This document shows positions 17,723 to 26,173 of a stretch of DNA of 64,000 nt, piece by piece. Positions within the stretch are counted from its first letter, which is position 1. Each line of letters starts with the position of its first letter. A model generated the notes under the pieces. It did not search any database. It saw nothing but the letters and a program-made list of their open reading frames with translations, and was not told the DNA's origin. Source of the stretch: Paucibacter sp. KCTC 42545 (lineage in GTDB: Bacteria > Pseudomonadota > Gammaproteobacteria > Burkholderiales > Burkholderiaceae_C); the NCBI RefSeq assembly GCF_001477625.1, contig NZ_CP013692.1:186001-250000 (forward strand). The letters are read 5' to 3'. A program made the position numbers and the translations under genes.

Positions 17723-18643
17723 ATGGAATCGATTGCTCTCTTGATTGCTGCGGCCATGAGCGCCGGGACCTTGCTGGCGCTGGCGGCCCTGGGCCTCTTG
17801 ATCAATGAACGCGCCGGCGTGGTCAATCTTGGTGCTGAAGGCATGATGTTGGTGGCGGCGGTGGCGGGCTACGCCACCGCTTTTCACACCGGCAGCGACA
17901 CCTTGGCCTTCGCGGCTGGCATGGCGGCTGGGGCGCTGTTGGCGGGTTTGTTCGGCCTGCTGGTGATCTGGCTCAACACCAATCAATACGCCGCTGGTCT
18001 GGCACTGAGCCTGTTTGGTGCGGGCTTTTCGGCATTTGTTGGCCTGGGCTATACGCAAGAGAAGCTGTCGCCCCGGCTGTCGCATCAAATTCCGGTCCTG
18101 GCGGATATTCCCTTCATCGGCCCGGCTTTCTTCAAACATCATCCCTTGGTCTACGGCACGATTGCTTTGACCCTCGGCTTGGCTTGGTTCTTGTACCGCT
18201 CGCGCTCAGGCCTGATTCTGCGTGCCGTGGGTGAGTCGCCCGAGTCGGCACACGCCCTGGGCTACCCGGTGCGCCGCCTGCGTTTGGCGGCGGTGATGGC
18301 GGGCGGCGCCTTGTGTGGCTTGGCCGGGGCCTATGTCTCGGTCATCTACACGCCGCTGTGGGTGGAGGGCATGATTGCCGGCAAGGGCTGGATCGCGCTG
18401 GCGTTGACCACCTTCGCCACCTGGCGGCCGGCGCGCGTCTTGTTGGGCGCCTATCTGTTTGGCTTTGTCACCATGTTGCAGTTCTATCTGCAAGGACAGG
18501 GCATGCAAATTGCTAGCCAGTTCCTCAGCATGCTGCCTTATCTGGCCACCATCACCGTGCTGGTGCTGATTTCCAGCAATGCCAATTTCATCCGGGCGAA
18601 TATGCCGGCCTCACTGGGCAAACCCTTCTTCCCGGGTTCCTGA
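17723..18643 (+). CDS. ABC importer permease 2 (BPD_transp_2 family)
   Basis: 306 residues, hydrophobic throughout, with NERAGVVNLGAEGMMLVAA near the N-terminus and AVGESPESAHALGYPVRRLR as the cytoplasmic coupling loop, both hallmarks of the second permease of BMP-type importers. TCAGGAGTCGGC precedes the ATG as a ribosome-binding site. It lies between permease 1 and the substrate-binding lipoprotein and completes the heterodimeric channel. Confidence 0.92.
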   Translation: MESIALLIAAAMSAGTLLALAALGLLINERAGVVNLGAEGMMLVAAVAGYATAFHTGSDTLAFAAGMAAGALLAGLFGLLVIWLNTNQYAAGLALSLFGAGFSAFVGLGYTQEKLSPRLSHQIPVLADIPFIGPAFFKHHPLVYGTIALTLGLAWFLYRSRSGLILRAVGESPESAHALGYPVRRLRLAAVMAGGALCGLAGAYVSVIYTPLWVEGMIAGKGWIALALTTFATWRPARVLLGAYLFGFVTMLQFYLQGQGMQIASQFLSMLPYLATITVLVLISSNANFIRANMPASLGKPFFPGS

Positions 18644-18690
18644 TTGCCCTCATTCCTCCGCAACCTTGTTGCTCATTTTTTGGAGATGCC

Positions 18691-19863
18691 ATGAATCAAG
18701 ACAAGCGCAGACACCTGCTCAAACTGGGTGCTTGGACAAGTTTGGCCGCCACCGCCGCCTTGCTGGGCTGTGGCAAGAAGGAGGAGGCTGCAGCGCCGGC
18801 CGCGCCCGCATCCGCCGCCAGCGCCGCTGACGCAGCCGCCAAGCCCCAGCCTTTGAAGATCGCTTTTGCCTATGTCGGCCCGGTGGGTGACGGCGGCTGG
18901 ACCTTCGCGCACGACAACGCACGCAAGGCCCTGGACAAAGAATTTGGCGACCGCATCGTCACCAGCATCGTTGAGAAAGTGCCCGAGGCGGCCGACGCCG
19001 AGCGCGTCTTCCGCGATATGGTGGGTCAGGATGCCAAGCTCATTTTTGGCACCACTTACGGCTATATGGAGCCCATGCTCAAGGTGGCCCAGGACAGCCC
19101 CGAGGTGAAGTTTGAGCATGCCACCGGCTACAAGCAGGCCGGCAATATGCGCACCTACGACGCGCGGACTTACGAGGGCGCGTACATGGCCGGCGTGATC
19201 GCCGGGCGCATGAGCAAGACCGGCACGCTGGGCGTGGTCGGCTCCATCCCAATTCCCGAAGTGATCCGCAATATCAACAGCTTCACCCTCGGCGCGCAGA
19301 CCGGCAACCCGAAGATCAAGGTCAAGGTGGTGTGGGTCAATAAGTGGTTCGACCCACCGCAAGAGTCGGAAGCGGCCCAGACCCTGATCAATGGTGGCGC
19401 CGACGTCTTGATGCAGAACACCGACTCCAGCGCCGTGCTGCAGACGGCCGAGAAGAACGGCAAGCTGGCCTTCGGCTGGGATTCCGATATGAGCGGCTAC
19501 GGCCCCAAGGCTCACCTGGGTTCTGCCGTCATCAATTGGGCACCGTACTACATCGCCAGCGTGCGTGAAGTGCTGGACGGCAAGTGGACAGCCGGCCCAG
19601 GCAAGCATGCCTGGTGGGGCGTCAAAGAGGGGGCCATCGATCTGGTCTCGATCTCTGACAAAGTGCCGGCCGAGGCCAAGGCCGAGTTGGACAAGGTCAA
19701 GGCCGGTCTCAAGGACGGCAGCTTCGCGATCTGGAAGGGCCCCTTGCTGGCGCAAGATGGCAAAGAGGTTTTGAAGGCTGGCGATGTGGCCGACGACAAG
19801 TTTCTCTCCGGCATCAACTTCTACGTCAAGGGCGTGGAAGGCAATTTGCCTGGTGGCAAATAA
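18691..19863 (+). CDS. BMP family ABC substrate-binding lipoprotein
   Basis: 390 residues. The N-terminus has a twin-arginine-like KRRHLLKLG and a lipobox LLGC with Cys27, then an Ala-rich linker and the BMP (PnrA-like) binding fold starting LKIAFAYVGPVGDGGWTFAH. Family members bind purine nucleosides or related compounds at the cell surface. TTTTTGGAGATGCC gives the ribosome-binding site. It is the last gene of the guaD-ABC operon and is followed by a strong intrinsic terminator. Purine cargo is inferred from the linked guanine deaminase and xanthine dehydrogenase. Confidence 0.92.
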   Translation: MNQDKRRHLLKLGAWTSLAATAALLGCGKKEEAAAPAAPASAASAADAAAKPQPLKIAFAYVGPVGDGGWTFAHDNARKALDKEFGDRIVTSIVEKVPEAADAERVFRDMVGQDAKLIFGTTYGYMEPMLKVAQDSPEVKFEHATGYKQAGNMRTYDARTYEGAYMAGVIAGRMSKTGTLGVVGSIPIPEVIRNINSFTLGAQTGNPKIKVKVVWVNKWFDPPQESEAAQTLINGGADVLMQNTDSSAVLQTAEKNGKLAFGWDSDMSGYGPKAHLGSAVINWAPYYIASVREVLDGKWTAGPGKHAWWGVKEGAIDLVSISDKVPAEAKAELDKVKAGLKDGSFAIWKGPLLAQDGKEVLKAGDVADDKFLSGINFYVKGVEGNLPGGK

Positions 19864-19887
19864 GGCTTCGGCCTAGCTGACAGCAGA

Positions 19888-19908
19888 GCGGCGCCAAGTT
19901 GGCGCCGC
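19888..19908 (+). repeat. GC-rich hairpin downstream of the BMP gene
   Basis: GCGGCGCCA and TGGCGCCGC form a perfect 9-bp stem with a 3-nt loop. It lies just before the T-tract terminator and may act with it as a tandem terminator or protect the transcript 3' end. Confidence 0.6.
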
Positions 19909-19914
19909 ACAAAC

Positions 19915-19943
19915 AAAAAAGCAGCCGGCGGGCTGCTTTTTTT
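19915..19943. terminator. Bidirectional intrinsic terminator
   Basis: A-tract plus GCAGCC (19915-19926), loop GGCG, then GGCTGC plus T-tract (19931-19943). With A's on one side and T's on the other it can stop both the plus-strand importer operon and the convergent minus-strand PEP-CTERM gene. Confidence 0.85.
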
Positions 19944-19960
19944 CATTCAGGCAATACGAA

Positions 19961-20827
19961 TCAGAGGCTGCGACGGCGGCGAGCCAAGAAACCGAACACG
20001 CCCAAGCCGGCCAGTAGCAAGGCGTAGGATGATGGCTCCGGAACCGGTGTGGTGAAGGTGGTCGAGCCGTCCACCTTGAGCAGCAGATCGTTGTTGCCAA
20101 CCGCATAGGTCGTGAACAAGTCGCCAAAGTTATTGGACGAATTGTTGTGGAAGGATGTGGTGGCCGATGTGCCCACCGGCAAGCTCTGGTTTGACGAGAA
20201 GTTCATGCCAGTAATGGGACCCGTGCTGCTGCTCAGGTAGTTGCCATCCACGGCGCCGACGACTTGGAAGTTGAAGGCCGCAGAGCCGATGCCGCTACCG
20301 GCAGTGGGTGAGAAGAATGAGGAAACGCCACCTGGTGTCACATTGAACATGCCAAACATATGGCCGTCGTCAAAGCCATTGCCTGAGGCGGTATCGGACT
20401 TGACGCCGCCTTCTAGCTTGCTGTCGTAATACAAGGCTGCGGTGCCACCGATGGCCTTGAAAGTTGCCACATAACCTGTGCCAACCAAGTTCACGCTGGT
20501 GACCTGCAGTTGAACATGGGCCGAAACGGTGACTTCGTAACCGCCAGCTGCAAAACTGCCATTGAGTGTTGGTGACAGTGCACCGGTGAAGCTCACCACA
20601 TTGGCCTGATACAGGTAATCCTGAATGGCGCCAACGACTGGCGCGGCAGTTCCCGCGCCTTTCACGACGCCGCTGCCGGTCTCGTTTTCATCAAATGCCG
20701 TGACGCCGGAGGCCAGCGTATTGCCGAGGCCGTCCTTGACGGTCACGGATGCGAACGCACTCGCAGCCAACGCCGAAGTGACACCGGCCAGCGCCAGCGC
20801 ACGAACCAAATGAGTCAATCTAGACAT
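19961..20827 (-). CDS. PEP-CTERM sorting-domain exported protein
   Basis: 288 residues. It has an N-terminal signal peptide (MSRLTHLVRALALAGVTSAL, cleaved near AFA-SVTV), a low-complexity Gly/Ser/Thr-rich body, and a C-terminal tripartite sorting signal: VPEPSSYALLLAG, a hydrophobic helix, then ARRRRSL. PEP-CTERM proteins are processed by an exosortase and anchored or released at the surface, often in exopolysaccharide-forming bacteria. The body shows no recognisable domain. It is monocistronic, with a terminator shared with the importer operon. Two 9-bp inverted repeats lie in its upstream region. Confidence 0.9.
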   Translation of the reverse strand: MSRLTHLVRALALAGVTSALAASAFASVTVKDGLGNTLASGVTAFDENETGSGVVKGAGTAAPVVGAIQDYLYQANVVSFTGALSPTLNGSFAAGGYEVTVSAHVQLQVTSVNLVGTGYVATFKAIGGTAALYYDSKLEGGVKSDTASGNGFDDGHMFGMFNVTPGGVSSFFSPTAGSGIGSAAFNFQVVGAVDGNYLSSSTGPITGMNFSSNQSLPVGTSATTSFHNNSSNNFGDLFTTYAVGNNDLLLKVDGSTTFTTPVPEPSSYALLLAGLGVFGFLARRRRSL

Positions 20828-20905
20828 GTTTACTACTCCTGAAAATCAATGACAGCCGAAGGTGCCGTTCAGGTCATGACTGAGACAAACGGCAGACAAC
20901 AGGAC

Positions 20906-20932
20906 AGAGCAGAACGAAAACATTTCTGCTCT
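20906..20932. repeat. 9-bp inverted repeat upstream of the PEP-CTERM gene
   Basis: AGAGCAGAA (20906-20914) and TTCTGCTCT (20924-20932) flank a 9-nt loop, about 80 bp upstream of the PEP-CTERM start. It may be an operator or an mRNA leader hairpin. The rest of the 267-bp gap to the cphA stop holds no gene I can support. Confidence 0.5.
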
Positions 20933-20951
20933 AGCGTTTCAGCGCCTCAAC

Positions 20952-20980
20952 TAAGCCGCTGCCATGACAGTAGCGGCTTA
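20952..20980. repeat. Second 9-bp inverted repeat upstream of the PEP-CTERM gene
   Basis: TAAGCCGCT (20952-20960) and AGCGGCTTA (20972-20980) are perfectly complementary with an 11-nt loop. No T-tract follows on either strand. It sits between the cphA 3' end and the PEP-CTERM promoter, so it could be an operator or a processing hairpin. Confidence 0.5.
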
Positions 20981-21094
20981 ATGATGAATTGATTATGACG
21001 AAGCCAGGAAAAAACGGTCGTTTGATCGCCCTCGAAACGTGGGGGAGTGAAAACCCTAGGTATTTACCCTAGCGATCCATAGCTAAACCAGGCA

Positions 21095-23674
21095 TCAGCC
21101 CTCGGCGATTCGCTTTGCTAAGTGTGCCAGCGCCTCTTCGACTTGGTCGACCAAGACCAGGCACAAATCACCTGGCTGCAATCTGGCCAGCGCCTTGTCG
21201 ATGGCGATGAACTCACCCCGAATCTCGTCGATATGGCTGGTGCGGCTGGCGCCTTCCAGGCCTTGGCGCAAGAGCGCCAGAACTTCGCCGTCTTGGCGGC
21301 CGCGCTGGCAGGCGTCTTCGAACAGGAGTACGTCGTCGAAGGCTTCGCCGAGGATGACGGTTTGTTCGCGAATGTCTTCGTCGCGGCGGTCACCCGCGCC
21401 GCTGATCACGACCGAGCGGCGTTTGCCCGGTAGGGCTGCCACAGCCGACACAAGGGCGCGCATCGCGTCAGCGTTGTGGCCGTAGTCGGCAATCACGGTG
21501 GCGCCGCGATAGTCCATCACATTGAAGCGGCCGGGGGCGTTGTCAGCATCGTTGGCGAAGCTGGCCACGCCGCGGCGCACCGTGTCCCAGTCCAAGCCGA
21601 CACCCCAAGCTGCTGCCACCGAGGCCATGGCGTTCTCCACCTGGAAGCCGATGGCGCCGTTGCGGGTGATGGGGATTTCGCGCAGCGGGATGCTTTCACG
21701 CCAGCTGCCTTGGGCTGCTACCAGCATGTCGCCGTCGATGTAGACGCAACGCTTGCCTTGCGCGCGGTGAGTCGCCATCAAGGGGTGATGACGGTCCGCG
21801 GCGAAGTAGATCACTTGGCCGGGGCAGGGCGCTGCCATGCCGGCGACGATGGGGTCGGCGGCGTTGAGCACAGCAAAGCCCGTGGGCGCGACGTTCTGCA
21901 CGATGACGCGCTTGACCAAGGCCAGCTCTTCCACCGTATTGAGGAAGTTCATGCCCAGGTGGTCGCCGGCGCCGAGATTGGTGACGACGGCGACTTGGCA
22001 GCGGTCAAAACCCAGGCCTTCACGCAGCACACCGCCGCGCGCCGTTTCAAACACTGCGGCCTCGACGTCGGGGTGCATCAGCACATTGCGGGCGCTCTTG
22101 GGGCCGGAGCAATCGCCGCTGTCGATCTGGCGGCCGTCCACATAGACGCCATCGGTATTGGTCATGCCGACCTTCAGGCCACAGGTGGCGAAGAGGTGGG
22201 CGATCAGGCGGGACGTGGTCGTCTTGCCATTGGTGCCGGTGACGGCCACCACCGGGATGCGGCCATCTTCACTCTTGTGGCCATGGCCGTAGAGGTGGGC
22301 AATGATGGCCTCGCCAACATTGCGGCCCTTGCCGTAGCTGGGGCTCAAGTGCATGCGCAGGCCGGGGGCGGCGTTGACCTCGACGATGCCACCGCTTTGC
22401 TCTTCCAGCGGGCGCAGCACGCCTTCGGCCACCACGTCCACGCCGCAAACATGCAGGCCGACGACTTGGGCTGCCGCAATCGCGCGGGCGGCCACTTCGG
22501 GGTGCACATCATCCGTCACATCGGTGGCGGTGCCGCCGGTCGACAAATTGGCGTTATTGCGCAGGATGACGCGGCGGCCTTTCTCGGGCACTGACTCGGG
22601 GGTCAGGTCTTGCTGCACCAGGCGCGCCACGGCGATGTCGTCGAAGCGGATCTTGGTCAGCGAGGTGGCGTGGCCATCGCCGCGCTTGGGGTCGGCATTG
22701 ACCTTGTCCACCAATTGCTTGACGGTCAGCTCGCCGTCGCCGATCACATGCGGTGGGTCGCGGCGGGCGGCGGCCACCAGCTTGTCGCCAATCACCAGCA
22801 GGCGGTAGTCACTGCCCGGCAGGAACTTTTCCACCATCACGGTGCCGATTTCATCGGCGGCCTTGTAGGCGATTTCCATGTGTTCGCGGGTGACGACGTT
22901 GACCGTCACGCCCTTGCCCTGGTTGCCGTCTTGCGGCTTGACCACCACGGGCAGGCCCACGTCGAGCGCGACTTGCCAGGCTTCATCCACCGAATGCACG
23001 GGGCTGCCGATGGGCACCGGCACGCCGGCCGATTGCAGCAAGCGCTTGGTGAGGTCCTTGTCTTGCGCGATCGATTCGGAGACGGCACTGGTGGCATCCA
23101 CCTCCGCGGCCCAGATGCGACGCTGCTTGGCGCCCCAGCCAAACTGCACCAAGCTGCCTTGGGTCAGGCGGCGATAAGGCACACCACGGGCCACGGCCGC
23201 ATTGACGATGGAGCCGGTGGAGGGGCCCATGCGCACGTCTTCATCCAGATCACGCAGTTCTTTCAGCGCGGCATCTGCATCAAAAGCGGTGCCGTCCAGT
23301 GCAGCGGCGATCAGCTTGCGGGCGTAGTCAAAAGCCAGCTTGCCGACGTCTTCTTCGCTGTACTCCACCACGACTTGGTAGCTGCCGGGCTCGGAGGTGA
23401 CATGGGTGTGGCTGAAGGTGACCGGGCAACCTGCCTGGGCTTGCAGGGCCAGGGTGGCTTGCTCCAGCACATGGGCCAGCGAGATCGGCGTGCGCGTGGC
23501 ACTGGCCGGGCGCAGGGCGCCGATGGCGGGGAAGAGGGCGCGCAGCCGGGCTTCGAACTCGGGCAGGGCGGCGATTGATTGCTCTTGCGGCTGGCAATGC
23601 ACAACAGCCTCGATGGCCGTATGGCGGCTCCACATATTGGGGCCACGCAGTGCACGGGTGCGAGAGACTTCCAT
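21095..23674 (-). CDS. cphA: Cyanophycin synthetase
   Basis: 859 residues, normal CphA1 length. After an N-terminal domain that includes the RALRGPNMWS opening, an ATP-grasp domain (about 200-470, VVVKPQDGNQGKGV) adds Asp. A Mur-ligase-like domain with an intact P-loop GTNGKTTT (480-487) adds Arg, and a C-terminal Mur domain completes it. It polymerises multi-L-arginyl-poly-L-aspartate granules for nitrogen and carbon storage in the cytoplasm. It is downstream of a paralogue, with a 57-bp gap, on the same strand. Arginine-rich storage beside a nitrogen-releasing purine cluster is suggestive, but there is no direct link. Confidence 0.95.
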   Translation of the reverse strand: MEVSRTRALRGPNMWSRHTAIEAVVHCQPQEQSIAALPEFEARLRALFPAIGALRPASATRTPISLAHVLEQATLALQAQAGCPVTFSHTHVTSEPGSYQVVVEYSEEDVGKLAFDYARKLIAAALDGTAFDADAALKELRDLDEDVRMGPSTGSIVNAAVARGVPYRRLTQGSLVQFGWGAKQRRIWAAEVDATSAVSESIAQDKDLTKRLLQSAGVPVPIGSPVHSVDEAWQVALDVGLPVVVKPQDGNQGKGVTVNVVTREHMEIAYKAADEIGTVMVEKFLPGSDYRLLVIGDKLVAAARRDPPHVIGDGELTVKQLVDKVNADPKRGDGHATSLTKIRFDDIAVARLVQQDLTPESVPEKGRRVILRNNANLSTGGTATDVTDDVHPEVAARAIAAAQVVGLHVCGVDVVAEGVLRPLEEQSGGIVEVNAAPGLRMHLSPSYGKGRNVGEAIIAHLYGHGHKSEDGRIPVVAVTGTNGKTTTSRLIAHLFATCGLKVGMTNTDGVYVDGRQIDSGDCSGPKSARNVLMHPDVEAAVFETARGGVLREGLGFDRCQVAVVTNLGAGDHLGMNFLNTVEELALVKRVIVQNVAPTGFAVLNAADPIVAGMAAPCPGQVIYFAADRHHPLMATHRAQGKRCVYIDGDMLVAAQGSWRESIPLREIPITRNGAIGFQVENAMASVAAAWGVGLDWDTVRRGVASFANDADNAPGRFNVMDYRGATVIADYGHNADAMRALVSAVAALPGKRRSVVISGAGDRRDEDIREQTVILGEAFDDVLLFEDACQRGRQDGEVLALLRQGLEGASRTSHIDEIRGEFIAIDKALARLQPGDLCLVLVDQVEEALAHLAKRIAEG

Positions 23675-23731
23675 GGTTTGCTGTCTTTCGAATCTGGAAA
23701 AAAAGGGGATCGCTAACGAGGCCGGGTGTGA

Positions 23732-25921
23732 TCAGGCGTGCAGGTCGGGCACAAAAGTGTCCAGTCCGGCGGAAATCAACTCGGGCGAAATATTCATGGC
23801 CCAGCCGGTGGCCACGGCGGCCAGCACAACGCTGCTATCCAACTCGGCCGTTGTGGCGGCAGGGGTGGCGGCGAAGCGGCGCAGCAAGGCCTCGACATTG
23901 GCGCCCAGGGTTTCTGATTGGCCTTGCGCCAGCATGGCCGCGCCACCTTGCAAGAAGACGGCCCGGCCGCCCTTGGCGCGGTGTTCCTGCAAGGCCGGCA
24001 GCTGACCGTCTTCGGCGTACAAAATGACCTCGCCGTCGCACAGCTCCATCATGTCCAGCAGACGCGGCTCGGCGGCGTTCAAGACGGCCGCGCCTTCGCT
24101 CAGCACCACATCGACCTGGGTGCGCATGACCTTGTAGAGCTGATCTTCGGTCTGCACATCAAAGTCGCCCAAGGCGGCGATGCCGCCCATATCCGTGACC
24201 ACGCCGACATGGCAGCGGTCATAGGCCAAGCCGTCGCGCAAGACGGATTCGGCGCTGTTCTCAATCACCACCGCGTCGACACCGCGGTTCATCAGCAAGC
24301 GATGCGAGGCATCCCAGCGTGCGCTGTTCTTGCGCTCAACCCGGCGTGTGCCCAGGAACAAACCGTCGCGGCAGGCCAAACCGACATGGCGGCCGTTGAG
24401 GTGCAGCAACCAGGCTACCAAGCGGGAAATGGTGTGCGTGCCGCGCGAACCGGCGATGCCCACGATGGGAATGCGGCCGGTTTCATCGTCGGCAAACAAA
24501 TGGTCGATGATGGCCTGACCCACCGGCTGAGGCATGCCCTCGGCCGGCTTCAGGTGCATCAGCAGGCCGGGGCCGGCATTGACTTCGACGATGGCGCCGC
24601 CCTGCTCTTGCAAGGGGCGGCTGATGTCTTGTGCCACCACATCGATGCCGGCAATGTCCAGGCCGATCACGCGGGCAGCCAGGGCCACGGTATGGGCCAC
24701 TTCAGGGTGAACCAAGTCGGTGCAGTCAATGGCGACATTGCCGTTGCGCTGGATCAGCACTTGGCGGCCGGCCTCAGGCACCGAGTCAATTTTCAGGCCC
24801 TGGCGCTCCAGATCCAGCAGGATTACCGCGTCTTCCAGCGCATTGATGCGGTTGAGCGGGAATTCTTCGGTCAGGCCGCGGCGCGGGTCGGTGTTGATTT
24901 GTGAGTCGATCAGTTGGCCCACGGTCTGCGTGCCGTCGCCGGTCACAAAGGCGATATCGCCGCGCGCGGCGGCCACCACCTTGCCGCCCACCACCAGCAG
25001 GCGGTGCTCATTGCCGGGGATATAGCTTTCCACCAGCACTTCGCTGCCGTGTTCTTCGGCCAGCTTGAAGGCGGCGTAAACGTCTTCGCGCTTCTTCAGG
25101 TCCAGCGTGACACCGCGGCCATGGTTGCCGTCGGAGGGTTTGACGACGACCGGCAAGCCCAGGTCAACGGCCGCTTCCCAGGCGGCTTCAGCCGATTTCA
25201 CCGCAACACCGGCGGGCACCGGCACGCCGCAGGACTTCAGCAGGGTTTTGGTCAGATCCTTGTCGCCGGCAATGCCTTCGGCGATGGCGCTGGTCATATC
25301 AGTCTCAGCGGTCCAGATGCGGCGTTGGCGTGCGCCATGGCCCAGCTGCACCAGATTGCCGTCATTGAGGCGGATATGCGGGATGCGGCGGTCGGTGGCG
25401 GCGGCGACGATGGCGGCCGTCGAGGGGCCGAGGTAGCAGTCGTCGAGCTTGTCGCGCACGCGGGCCACGGCGGCGTCCACGTCAAAGGCTTGGTCGTTGA
25501 TGGCCGCCATCAACAAGGCATGACCCTCGGCCAGGGCGCTGCGGGCCACTTGCTCATCACGGGCGCGGAACACCATGCGGTAAACGCCGCGTTGGCTGGT
25601 GCTGCGGGTTTGGCCAAAACCGGTGGGCATGCCCGCCAGGTTCAAGAGTTCGATCACCACATGCTCCAGCACATGGCCGCACCAGGTGCCTTCCACCAGG
25701 CGCTGCAGGAAACCGCCGCGTTCGCCCACGCCGCAATGGTGTTCGATCAGGGCCGGCAGGGCCTTGGTCAGGCGCTCGGTGAAGCCTGGCAGCAGATTGC
25801 TGGGGTAGTCCTCCAGCTCGCCCAGGTCCAGCCAGACCTCCAGCACGGGACGGTAGGTCCACATATTGGGCCCGCGCAAATAATTAATGCGCTGCAGCTT
25901 GATGTCTTCTTTCTTGCTCAT
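23732..25921 (-). CDS. Cyanophycin synthetase paralogue with degenerate Mur-ligase half
   Basis: 729 residues, homologous to CphA through the N-terminal domain (RINYLRGPNMWTYRP) and ATP-grasp domain (VVVKPSDGNHGRGV), both well preserved. The Mur-ligase P-loop position reads GSRGTHTISRL (about 491-501) where CphA has GTNGKTTTSRL, so the phosphate-binding Lys is missing, and the C-terminal Mur domain of about 130 residues is absent. It corresponds to the second synthetase (CphA') known next to cphA in Cupriavidus and relatives. It may prime or extend poly-Asp, or act as a scaffold. MSKKED at 25921 is preferred; an ATG at 25930 is possible. Confidence 0.88.
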   Translation of the reverse strand: MSKKEDIKLQRINYLRGPNMWTYRPVLEVWLDLGELEDYPSNLLPGFTERLTKALPALIEHHCGVGERGGFLQRLVEGTWCGHVLEHVVIELLNLAGMPTGFGQTRSTSQRGVYRMVFRARDEQVARSALAEGHALLMAAINDQAFDVDAAVARVRDKLDDCYLGPSTAAIVAAATDRRIPHIRLNDGNLVQLGHGARQRRIWTAETDMTSAIAEGIAGDKDLTKTLLKSCGVPVPAGVAVKSAEAAWEAAVDLGLPVVVKPSDGNHGRGVTLDLKKREDVYAAFKLAEEHGSEVLVESYIPGNEHRLLVVGGKVVAAARGDIAFVTGDGTQTVGQLIDSQINTDPRRGLTEEFPLNRINALEDAVILLDLERQGLKIDSVPEAGRQVLIQRNGNVAIDCTDLVHPEVAHTVALAARVIGLDIAGIDVVAQDISRPLQEQGGAIVEVNAGPGLLMHLKPAEGMPQPVGQAIIDHLFADDETGRIPIVGIAGSRGTHTISRLVAWLLHLNGRHVGLACRDGLFLGTRRVERKNSARWDASHRLLMNRGVDAVVIENSAESVLRDGLAYDRCHVGVVTDMGGIAALGDFDVQTEDQLYKVMRTQVDVVLSEGAAVLNAAEPRLLDMMELCDGEVILYAEDGQLPALQEHRAKGGRAVFLQGGAAMLAQGQSETLGANVEALLRRFAATPAATTAELDSSVVLAAVATGWAMNISPELISAGLDTFVPDLHA

Positions 25922-26173
25922 GGATGGCATGGACTGATGAGGGGAGGGGAATTTTTGCGGGTATCGCGGCAGGGCATCATTGTGCGCCCTTTGGCAAGCG
26001 TCAAGGCTGACAGAGGCTTACAAGCCGCCCAAGTGACTGTTTGCTTTTGTCCACGTGAACGGCAGCCCGAGCGCAAGAATTGCTGCGGAAAGCGGTGAGG
26101 GGCGGCGCATGAGTGAAAATCTCACTCCAAACAACGCCAAGTGGCTTTTTGAAGACCTTGGCTCAAAAACACA

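Noticed and set aside
20828..20870. Sigma-54 promoter for the PEP-CTERM gene
   Set aside because: A CGGCACC...GC arrangement is present on the minus strand, but GG and GC are 8 rather than 10 bases apart, so it does not fit the -24/-12 rule.
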